This document shows, in pieces, positions 54,711 through 64,000 of a stretch of DNA of 64,000 nt; the stretch's first letter is position 1, and each line of letters starts with the position of its first letter. Below the pieces are notes generated by a model. The model did not search any database. It saw only the letters and a list, made by a program, of their open reading frames with translations, and was not told the origin of the DNA. The translations under genes were made by a program, and so were the position numbers. The DNA is from Tillus elongatus (taxonomy: Eukaryota; Arthropoda; Insecta; Coleoptera; Cleridae): assembly GCA_964006375.1 (NCBI GenBank), contig OZ023265.1, positions 172,750,443 to 172,814,442 on the forward strand, read 5' to 3'.

Positions 54711-55151
54711 CCGGGTGGCCCATTCTGTTTTGACCCTTAATAAACTTATACAACTTTTGAAATAATTGATCCAAAGAATGTGGTTTTCCACAGTCTTCTT
54801 CTTATTTTTATAAGTGTGTTTCTGGGTATCTGTGTTTTTATACTCACTTCCGCTTTAACGATAAAACGTATTTGCAAGGATAGGGCAACTTTGTAACCTT
54901 AAATGGAACACCCTGTATATTTATTTGCAGTTAAAGGCCCAATCTTTTCCCTTTCCAAAAATTGGAATTTGTTACAGTTATTTTACGGGGTGATGGTTTT
55001 ACAAGCCTTTAAAATAAATATTGCGTTCTATCTGAAATCTACGAAAAAAGAAATGTTTGGCAAAGTCGACTTTGGAATTTAAAGACAGCAGCACTTGCAA
55101 ACGTCAAATTAGCTTAATGACAACACAGATACGTACATTATTGTAAGAAAA

Positions 55152-56030
55152 ATGTTTAGTTTAAGTGAAAAAGCTAAGTGTGTAATCTTTTATGCTGAAA
55201 CAAAATCTTATACAACAACTCAAAGAGATTTAGAATTATGTTTAACAAGGTATTGGAATTCTGGTTGTATAGAGCGTAAAAACAGAACGTCAAATGGTAA
55301 AAACAGACTTAATAGGGCAATTGAAATTTTAGAAAAAAAAAAAAAAGAAAACGATCCTAAATTTCATCTGCAACAGGTACTGCGGAAACTACTGTCCATA
55401 CTGTTATTAAAAAAGTACTCTACTTGAATGCTTATAAAATTCAGACCCATCAAGAATTAAAGGAAACTGATTTACTTAGGCGAGTTATGCATTTTCTCGA
55501 TAATCTAATTATGTCCGACGAAGCATCTTGAATGGTAAGGTAAATAAGCATAATAGTAGAGTTTGGGCATCCGAAAATCCCAGAAATTTTGTTCAGTACG
55601 TCGGATCCACTCCGAAAGTTACAGTTTGGTGTGCGGTGTCAAAACAAAAATTATACGGTCCCTTTTTTTCCAACCATCCTATTGTAAATGCTTCATCATA
55701 TCTAGACGTGTTAAAAAATTTCTTTTACCTTCAACTTCATCAGGATAATTTGTTGGGGACAGTCTATTTTCAGCATGATTGTGTTACACCTCATTATGCT
55801 ACAGTAACCAGAGACTCACTGAATTCCACCTTTGGTAATCGTTGGATAGGGAGAGGAGGTCCTATAGCTTGGCTACCTCGATCCCCTGAACCCACAGTTC
55901 CAGACTTTTTCATACGGGCCTATGTGAAAGACATATGTTACAGTAGGATCGCCAAAAATTTAGAGCAACTTAAAGAAACATATTAGAATTGTCTTTATCA
56001 CCCCCGAACAATTAAGTTCAAGCTATGACA
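55152..56030 (+). pseudogene. Mariner-superfamily transposase (DD41D-like), frameshifted
   Basis: ATG at 55152 opens MFSLSEKAKCVIFYAETKSY, the family N-terminus. It breaks near 55425. An IMSDEAS block for the first Asp lies at 55510-55530, followed by a stop. The frame 55528-55986 has VWASENPRNF, VTVWCAVSKQKLYGPFF, the second Asp in YFQHDCVTPHYATV and WIGRGGPIAWLPRSPEPT, then VPDFF with the third Asp, 41 residues after the second. The usual SPDLTPLD is altered to SPEPTVPD, keeping only the final Asp. At least two lesions. Confidence 0.85.
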
Positions 56031-56059
56031 ACTCTGTAAAACGTATAGACAAATGTATT

Positions 56060-57520
56060 CAAGTTGATGGACATCTTTTATAAGTAATGTGTGACGAGGT
56101 CTTCGCTTGCAGATCGTTTTTAGGTGACACAGATTGATGGTTACTATCGGAGGATCACGGGCGCCAGATTCTAAAGGGTTTACTCCCTGTTGAGGATGTC
56201 TGCTACCTCTTCACTAAACTCTGACCGAGATAACGATCAAAGTACCTGGGTGACTCTGTGGACAAGGGTTCGGTAGCCTTTATACATGATGCAGGCTAAA
56301 TGTAGTGACCCCAGCGTGAGCGGGATTTAGGCGCCGACTCGGTGTGCCCAGACCACTTCTGGCTTATCGAAAGGTGTAGCAGATTTTTAAGTATAAGGGA
56401 TTAGATAAAAATTAATTGAGATGTTTTATTTACTCAACCCTATATTTTAGATTAGAAAATATTTACTAAAGATATATACAAAACCATATTTACAAACTAT
56501 GTACAAATAAAATATGTGTGTAATAACATTAATCAGAACTCGGCTTTCTTTAAAGCGACCAGGGCTAGTGTTGGATGAAGCGTACGGACTCAGCGAGATA
56601 TACGTTACGAGCGGCGTTATACTAAATCACGTATACGGCAGACGGACGGCACATAACGATAGACCAGTTCAAAGTAACATCTGTAACCTCTCCGTCAAGG
56701 TGGGGAACACCGGAGGCGCGTAAGGGCGGAAGGAGAGACGGGACGACAGTTCAGGGGAGGCCTATACGGACTGTGAATCCTCAGCATCTCCGCTAGGGCC
56801 AAACCGGGACACAAACATCTTGATTACCTTAGCGAGCTGTGAGTCCTCAGCGTCCTCACTAAAATAACACAAGAGCTTATACTGTATGGGGTAGAAAGCC
56901 TGGAGCCAGATGAAGTGTACAGGGCTAATTGGAAAGAAACGTATCACTTGGAGTGACCTAGATAGACTGTGAATCCTCAGCGTCCCTATCTGGATCAAAC
57001 CAAGATGAATATATCTCGATTATTTAGGTAAACTGTGAATCCTCAGCATCCTCACAATAACGCAAAACAATATAACATACGGGAACTGTCTATAGGGGCG
57101 GCGGCAGGTCAGGAAAAGCAGGCCTAATTTACTTGCGGAGATTTGGACTGAGAAGCATGATAATTTTAAAATATGAAAATTCGCTACAAAATATGAATTA
57201 CTTAGAACGGATAATTTCTCACCTATAACAATATTCTCGTGTACTAAAATTGGCCAACCAGGTGCGCTTGGACGGCAAACAGAAACGGAATCGGTGCGGA
57301 CTGGTGGCGACTCACTGTTCTCGGTTTATTAGCTGAATTACTAATACTGCCTCTGCCCTGTGTTGCTTCTCCTTTTATATGAATTTCACAGCAGGCCAAA
57401 AACTCCGCGATGCTTGGAATTTAATCTCGTTATCACAACCGAATAAGATAATAAGTACGAAATACACATTTAATTAAATATAAATCACCTTAAAATATTT
57501 CATGGTGAAAAATGTTTAAG

Positions 57521-57521
<1 letters not shown>
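56060..57521. mobile_element. Unclassified nested insertion with a recurrent motif
   Basis: GC-richer than its surroundings. Four copies of ctgtgaatcctcagc(a/g)tc occur at about 56769, 56838, 56967 and 57030. A stretch ggcgccgactcggtg occurs at 56330. The left part begins tgtgacgaggtcttcg (56089), a style seen in LTRs, but I could not find a matching second copy. No coding domain recognised. Confidence 0.35.

Positions 57522-57522
<1 letters not shown>

Positions 57523-57591
<69 letters not shown>
57523..57591. repeat. (TA)n tract, ~69 bp
   Basis: At the right edge of the nested insertion in mariner copy 4. Confidence 0.95.
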
Positions 57592-57595
<4 letters not shown>

Positions 57596-58017
57596 TATAT
57601 TTAATTATTTTCTATTTAATTAATTATCGACTAAGTAAGTAGTTATGCTTTTTGGTACCACACACCGATAGAAAATAATACGTCATCAGAAATGTTTACG
57701 CTTCTGTTTATTTCTCAATAAGTATTCTGCCACAATTTGTTTCACCGAGTCTGACATGTATATTATCAAAAGTAGCAATTCAAGTAAAAAATTATTGTTT
57801 GTCATGAAACTAATTTGACGTTTGCAAGTGTTGCTGTCTTTAATTTAAATAGTCGAAACATTCCTTTTTTCGTAGATTTCAGATTAGACGCAATATTTAT
57901 TTTAAAGACTTGTAAAACCATCACTATGTCACTATGTGAAAACTGGAACCTGTGATGAGCATTAATAAGTACATTTGGAGAACACACAAATCACCACAAC
58001 ACATATTTCAGAGACCT

Positions 58018-58052
58018 TACGATCGTTTCGTTGACAATGTCAACATCTTCAG
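58018..58052 (-). ncRNA. Hammerhead-ribozyme-like core H2a
   Basis: Minus strand: CTGAAGA (fits CUGANGA), stem II gttgac/gtcaac with loop att, GAAAC, then gatcGTA. All conserved core positions present except one extra base between A9 and stem II. Confidence 0.6.
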
Positions 58053-58088
58053 AGGAAGAATTTTCTTCAGAGGAAGAATTTTCTTCCT

Positions 58089-58123
58089 CTGAAGATGTTG
58101 ACATTGTCAACGAAACGATCGTA
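58089..58123 (+). ncRNA. Hammerhead-ribozyme-like core H2b
   Basis: Mirror copy of H2a with the same core: CTGAAGA at 58089-58095, GAAAC at 58112-58116, and predicted cleavage after GTA at 58121-58123. A cct/agg closing stem I is possible. Confidence 0.6.
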
Positions 58124-58720
58124 AGGTCTCTGAAATATGTGTTGTGGTGATTTGGGTGTTCTCCAAGTGTACCCATCACTATGTATAATAAGTGTATCAA
58201 GTATGGCATTTTTGGAAAGGGGAAAGATTGGGCTTTTAAACTGTGAATAAACATACAGGATGTTCTATTTAAGATTACAAAGTTGCCCTATCCTTGAAAA
58301 CACGATTTATCATTTCCGGTTAAAGCAGAAGTGAGTATAAAATGACAGATACCCAGAAACAAACTCATAAAAGTAAGAAGAAGACTGGCGAAAACCGCAT
58401 TTCTTTAGATAAATTATTTCAAAAGTTATATAAGTTTATAAAGGGTCGAAATATAATGAGGCACCCGGTATCAATTTGGAGAAGTGATACTGGTGAATTA
58501 AAGCGCTCCACAAAAGATGGACGAGTTTCTGGACAGTTACTAGTAGAACATTCCTGCAAAATACTAATTACCCATGTTCATTAATATATTTATTTCTCAG
58601 TAAAAATATCAGTGTCCAAATATATCGCAGTAAGTGTATTATGGTAGCGAGTTTTCTTCAGATTTGTCATAAATACACTTGGAGAACACAAATCACCACA
58701 ACACATCTTTTTAAAGACCT

Positions 58721-58755
58721 GACTATCGTTTCACTAACAAGGTTAGCGTCAACAG
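58721..58755 (-). ncRNA. Hammerhead-ribozyme-like core H3
   Basis: Minus strand: CTGTTGA (A6 changed), stem II gctaac/gttagt, GAAACGATAGTC. Confidence 0.45.
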
Positions 58756-58852
58756 GGGATGAAAAATTCTAAACTACTTCCTACTAAACATAACCTTATA
58801 TAACTGATTATATAAGGTGATGTTTAGTAGTAAGCATTTTGAATTTTTAATT

Positions 58853-58890
58853 CTGTGATGACGCTAACCTTGTTGGTGAAACGATAGTTA
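58853..58890 (+). ncRNA. Hammerhead-ribozyme-like core H4
   Basis: CTG-TGATGA with a two-base insertion, stem II gctaac/gttggt, then GAAACGATAGTTA. The most degraded of the set. Confidence 0.4.
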
Positions 58891-59577
58891 GGTCTTTAAA
58901 AATATGTGTTGTGGTGATTTGGGCTCTCAAAGTGTACTTATCAGTGCTCATCACAAGTTCCAATCTTCACTTAGCAAGATTTGTCATACAAGCTGCTGTC
59001 ACTAACTGAAAAATTTAGTTCCCACACAAATGAAACAACCAGATAAGAGAAATTATATTCAATAAAATTTTAAAAGTAAAATTAATTAAAGGAAAAAGTC
59101 TACTAATTATCGTATCCAATCAAAGGTTGTTAATGAAATTGTTTAAAATAATAAACTTAATAAACAGATGTAAGATATACATTATACTAGATATTATTAT
59201 TACAGGGCAGCTGTTTTGCATCAAAGTGGCTTTGCAAATAAAAAAGCTCGACGCAGCAGGTGCGTTTTGGCAGTTTCATAGAAATGATCTGGTACCAAAC
59301 ATTTTTTATAATATGCTTATAATTTTTTTCCTGCAACGTAAAGATATAAATTTTGGTATATGGCTCACTTTTTATAACATAAACCTACGTACCAAATTTG
59401 GTTACCATAGATTTTTTTTCGGAGATTCAAATTTTTTCCGAAAAAAAAACCAAAACTTTCCCGGACCACCTAGTCCGATTTTTCTGGCTAACCAACTTGG
59501 CCAAGACACTTAAAAAAGAAAGGTACCTGCCAAATTTCATCAAAATCGGCCCATTATTTTTTTGAGTTATCGGTGTG

Positions 59578-59870
<293 letters not shown>

Positions 59871-60644
59871 AAGAAATTTATATATACAGTGTGTTTCACT
59901 TTAATTGGCGACAAGTCATTATTTTATAACGGGGAGGCTGACTTTCAAATATATTTTTTTAATAACGTACTTCAAAAACTACACATCCTGGATGCAATAT
60001 TTTAAGATTTCCGTTTTTCATAGCCTACTACGCCAACAAATAAGACCCCAAAAATGACTAAAGCATATTAGGCATAGGGTACAGGCTGTAGCATATAAAA
60101 ATTTAAACTGAACCCGGATATGTGTTCTAGGGGGCCTAATTAGCGCTCATTTGACGAAATTTTTTTAAAATTCAAAAGTCGGGATCTCCTCAATAGTGAA
60201 CTTTTTTTTTAAAGGAAAATTCACTAAAATCGCACTTAATATCCTGATTAGATCCTCCGAAGTCCTGATTACCGGTTCACATACTTTTAAGGATCACTAA
60301 CAATAAAGGATCCCTAAAGTTTAAACGTGTATTTCCAATAAATCACGTGATATTTACACTTCCCTGACTTTTCTCGGAAACACAAACAAACCTTTTCAGG
60401 GTGGAGCATATAAATATTACCTTGCACTTAGGAAGTCCCAGGTCCCATTTCAGCCCCAGAAGCTATGTAAATATGAAAACACTGCGATTGTCTCGACGGG
60501 AAAGATAACATTACGATTGCCAGTTTCATAAAGTTTATAAAATGATACACACACATTCTTTGTATTTGAACATTACATTAAGGGGCTGATATTTATGATA
60601 CAACAGAATTTACAATGTGTTGAAGATTGAAAACTTCTAAGTAC

Positions 60645-60760
60645 ACTTACAGAATCCAAATCACCACAACATATTTTAAAAATACTGACGATCGTTTCAC
60701 TAACCAAGTTAGCGTCACCAGAGGGTGAAACATTCTGAAAACTTCTATTACTGCATATTA
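60645..60760 (-). repeat. Single arm of the hammerhead palindromic repeat
   Basis: Contains agtacacttacagaatccaa and the core H5. The inverted partner arm is absent. Confidence 0.7.
60687..60721 (-). ncRNA. Hammerhead-ribozyme-like core H5
   Basis: Minus strand: CTGGTGA (A6 changed), stem II gctaac-ttg-gttagt, then GAAACGATCGTC, the cleanest 3' half of the set. Confidence 0.5.
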
Positions 60761-61606
60761 AAGCGCCAAGGTGCGTTTGCATGGGGCATGAGCTTGTTTT
60801 TAGCTAATTTCGTTGTTAAATATGGCTGCTCTCTTATTACACACTTTATTCGTATTGTCAGGTAACTCTTAAGCTAATTCTTCATTTCTCAGCTTATAGA
60901 GAAGTGATGAAATTATCTTATTATCACTGGACTGGATCATTTCGTGGTGGAATTCTATATAACGAAAAAAAAAAATTCTGGACGCAGCAAGTGCGTTATA
61001 GTAGCGAATTTTCATAAGAATTGTACACTATTATTATACAGCATTATAGTAAAGTTAATACTTTAAACTTACACAGACCTTGAAGATCAATATTAGAGGT
61101 CCTAATATGCGTACATTTCAAGAATTCTTTCGAAAGTGTTACCATCGATATCTCTGTTATCAAACAAATCTTGTGTTCTAACTCATTTTGAGAAAAATGC
61201 CCAAAACTCAATTTTATATGAAGCTAAAGCATTAAATTTTGGTATATCTGTAGATAATGTAAGTCTCTTTAAAAGAAACTTGTATTAGAAATTTCATTAA
61301 AGTTATACAAAAGATTTCCAGAAGGAAACTTAATTCATATTTAGAAAGGTAAAGTATCTAATAATAAAATATAAATGTAGCAGGTATTTTTCCTTATTAA
61401 TTACCAGTATGATTTTGTTTTAGTCAACCTAATCAAACCGGTTTTTTCCATATCAACAATAACAAACTTATAATTTCAGACTCAAAGGTGACAAACTTAT
61501 TCAGGCGTTTTAAACAAAAATAACATCTTGTTCAAAACGTATAAAATCCGTGCACTATTGTTTCTCAAGATGTCAAAATAAAACATAAAAAAACATACAT
61601 TCATAA

Positions 61607-61675
61607 AGCTAAATTCGATCGCGTAACCTTCTGCTTAGGAGGCAAGGGCGATGTCCCCGGTACCATCTAAGTATA
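61607..61675 (-). tRNA. tRNA-like segment 1 of family B copy 3
   Basis: Minus strand: gaaggttacgcgatcgaatt for the B box and a disrupted A box (ggtaccggggacatcgccc). Confidence 0.4.
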
Positions 61676-62165
61676 CACCAACCAACGTTTTATTTGCGTG
61701 ATACTTTAGATCGACTTCATGCCCGGGATATTATATTCAAAGTGTACGTAATTAATTACAGAATAAGTAGAATTACCATTAAAATACATCGCACGACTGT
61801 TTCGGTCCTATATGACGTCTTATGTTTAAGTTTAAAGATAAAAGAAGCTATTTTAGAATCATTTTTATAGAGACTTGGCTTGATTTTGTTTACATTTCTA
61901 GTATATTATACGACAGCATAATATATCTATGCTGCGCTAAAACTGTATTTGAGGCCGTTCGTAAAGCTACAAATATGGTGCTTTTTAATAACTGATTGAA
62001 TCCCCCAGTTAAATAACAATCAATTGGTAAACTTTTAATTTCATGTCGTCTGTTATTTTCCATAATTGCGGACGAGATTTCACTGTTGTTGGTTCGGGTA
62101 GTATGTTTTATGCCTGGTATATATTTAGTTTGGTTACCGTTGATGTATGGTTTATACCTGTTGTA

Positions 62166-62242
62166 TGAATCAATCTGCGCGTGGCAGTTAACTACTCTGT
62201 CTGTCAGGCATTGGACTTTAATCAGTAAGTCGTCTCAACGCA
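62166..62242 (-). tRNA. tRNA-like segment 2 of family B copy 3
   Basis: Minus strand: gacttactgattaaagtcca and gcgcagattgattcat, as in copy 1. Confidence 0.4.
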
Positions 62243-62531
62243 TGTCTTTTATTTTTAATTTGGAAAAAACTCTAAATATTGTGTACCAAATTACTTAAAA
62301 TGCACAACATAGGTTTTTTTGCACTATTTATAGCCACATGTAGAGTCTCACTCCAGTTACTCTGATACTTACACAAATATAGCGTTCTTAAAAAGTTTTC
62401 ACCGATTTTCCACCGGAAAAACTTGAGCATAAGGGCTGATTAACGAACTTGGCATAGGGTTTTTGCCCAAACAAGATTATTACCAAGTTTGATTGAAACC
62501 AGTTTATTATTTTTTGAGTTATCGCTCGGAT

Positions 62532-62727
<196 letters not shown>

Positions 62728-62858
62728 ATATACAAATTTTAACGGACCTTGGTTTTGGGTTCTAAGGACACGAACTCGCGCTCATCTGAAGAAATGTTTC
62801 CGAAAGCTTTTCATCGTGAACTCTCTATTAGCGAATTTTTCTTAATGAAAGTTCGCTA

Positions 62859-63404
62859 ATATACTTTAATGCAATATAAAATATAAACTACATTTTGTCC
62901 CTGTCACCTATCCTACTGTCATATGTCACCTATCATCTATTCTCTATTACATATCCAAACACTCGGTATCCTTGGCTTTCCATGTAGAAATGTCATTGCT
63001 TCTCATGGATAAATAATGTTCCTCTAGTATGTTATTTCCGAATAAATCAAACTTTTGCGAAACTGAATAGTTTTACAACAGATTACGTTTCCTCAAAATC
63101 GCCCAATTGGCGATTTTTAGACAACGAAAGTAGCTTAATTTGCGACTCGGCGATCTTTTTGATAAAAAACTCACAACAAAAGAAAAAAGATGGCCCAATT
63201 TGCGATGAATCGCCCAATCTGGCAACTCCGAGCTCTATACGCTCCTAGCGGCAGAACGCGGTACTATAAAAACTTACCTACCACAACATCAGACCGGTTT
63301 CTTTTGGGTACCACCTCGTATTTTTTTAGAAGCAGCCAATCTTATTGTTATAATTCCGTCTCACATACGAATTTTCTTGAATATTGGAGCACCTAGTGAT
63401 TAAA
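62859..63404. other. Unassigned sequence
   Basis: No supported feature. Contains a repeated cgcccaatttggcga-like phrase (63100-63230). Confidence 0.4.
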
Positions 63405-64000
63405 AAAGTGGACGAAGAATCTAAATTAGCACAAGACGAAGTTAGAAAAAGAGACGAAGAAGCCAAAGGAGAAATGAGAAAAAATCGATGAAGAGACCAG
63501 AACAAAAATGAAGAAGCCAAAGAAGAAATGAGACAAAGAGATGAAGAGGCAAAAGAAGAAACGAGAAGAAGAGATGAAGAAGTCAGAAAAACAGATGAAA
63601 AGACCAAAGAAGCAATGAGAAGAAGAGATGAAGAGACAAAGAAAATTCTACATGAACCGACCAGTAGAACGGAGAATATTACTTTATGCGTGGACGAACG
63701 TATGAAGCAGGTAAAAGACATCTTCCAGCAAGTAGAAAGCCGAACAAGGGGTATCAGCGACGTTGTACATGACAAGCTGACGAGTATCAAAGAAGTTCAG
63801 CAGAAAATGCAATCACCAGAAAACAAGTGTGATACCCTAGCCAAGGGAAACATCAGACTCGAAGATAGCCCAGTTGTAAAAATTAAGGTCCCCACATTTG
63901 AAGGCCTACATCTCACGAGTACCCAATAAGAGCTCACCGTGCAAATGCCTTGGGTTGCTCGATCTGCGGCAACGTGGGACATATACGAGGCGAATGTACG
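63405..64000 (+). pseudogene. Ty3/gypsy gag fragment with internal deletion (runs off the window)
   Basis: Carries the same Lys/Arg/Glu-rich coil as the gag at 45126-45750 (RDEEAKEETRRRDEEVRK in 63528-63929). Then come VDERMKQVKDIFQQVESRTR and KVPTFEGLHLTSTQ. Immediately afterwards, in another frame, is CSICGNVGHIRGEC, the zinc knuckle. In the longer copy roughly 250 residues of capsid separate these points, so the capsid has been deleted. The 5' gag start is missing. Confidence 0.8.

Larger units (their letters stand above)
57940..58190. repeat. Palindromic repeat with a divergent pair of hammerhead-like cores, copy 2
   Basis: Left arm 57950-58060 and right arm 58072-58180 are near-perfect inverted copies around a duplicated aggaagaattttcttc. 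Inserted in the right TIR of mariner copy 4. Confidence 0.85.
54711..58468 (+). mobile_element. Long-TIR mariner, copy 4, with nested insertions
   Basis: TA-ccgggtggcccattctg at 54709-54727 mirrors gaggcacccgg-TA ending 58470, giving a TA target duplication and exact ends. TIRs run about 54711-55140 and 57790-58468. The right arm is interrupted by a hammerhead palindrome (57940-58190). Non-mariner DNA of about 1.5 kb (56060-57600) is nested between the gene and the right TIR. Confidence 0.85.
58670..58985. repeat. Palindromic repeat with a divergent pair of hammerhead-like cores, copy 3
   Basis: Arms 58672-58770 and 58835-58950, with a further palindrome in the middle (cttatataactgattatata). 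Confidence 0.8.

Noticed and set aside
56060..57521. Solo LTR
   Set aside because: The start (tgtgacgagg) is suggestive, but no matching TG..CA end, duplication or second LTR could be found by eye.
58342..58584. 80-codon ORF rich in Lys at the right end of mariner copy 4
   Set aside because: It lies in the TIR, whose mirror copy at 54711-54900 shows no such conservation of the frame.

Overview
The window reads as intergenic, transposon-dense DNA from an animal, most likely an insect or other arthropod with a large, repeat-rich genome. I base this on the element types (DD41D mariner and Tc1 relatives, a hAT-type element, Penelope-like elements, APE-type non-LTR retrotransposons, Ty3/gypsy, tRNA-derived SINE), the low GC, and the absence of any recognisable host gene. 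No species can be named. Every protein-like stretch I recognise belongs to a mobile element, and all but one are visibly broken or truncated.

Layout. 1-6.1 kb: end of a dispersed repeat (called family A here), then a 98/99-bp satellite array interrupted by an inverted, circularly permuted ~320-bp unit that itself carries a hAT-like element. 6.1-6.9 kb: Tc1 remnant and a 5S rRNA-derived sequence. 7.5-8.8 kb: inverted pair of Penelope-like 3' ends flanked by (TA)n. 8.8-15.2 kb: family A copies, one with a ~275-bp internal tandem repeat, a second Penelope-like 3' end and a long-TIR mariner. 15.8-19.5 kb: dispersed repeat R, non-LTR remnant, family B copy 1. 19.5-23 kb: quiet, with one ORF1p-like fragment. 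23-28 kb: tandem family A copies. 28-30 kb: two abutting 5'-truncated non-LTR fragments. 31-35.6 kb: family B copy 2, split by a mariner. 35.8-38.8 kb: nearly complete Tc1 and a YADD reverse transcriptase. 40-46 kb: third mariner with a nested SINE, then a gypsy gag-pol. 46-53.7 kb: three more non-LTR remnants. 53.9-60.8 kb: palindromic pairs of hammerhead-like motifs and a fourth mariner with defined TIRs. 59-63 kb: family A, a SINE fragment and family B copy 3. 63.4-64 kb: a deleted copy of the gypsy gag.

Two themes stand out. First, 23 long (TA)n tracts (about 60-165 bp each) punctuate the window; about half form the internal core of families A and B. Those families begin with a TCT-plus-hairpin end and finish with a palindrome reading ...CGCTAA, with asymmetric terminal inverted repeats. 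This architecture resembles non-autonomous Helentron/HINE elements, and family B also carries two tRNA-like segments. Second, a small palindromic repeat carries hammerhead-ribozyme-like cores in outward-pointing inverted pairs, with compensatory changes in stem II between copies. These are the best candidates for something undescribed.
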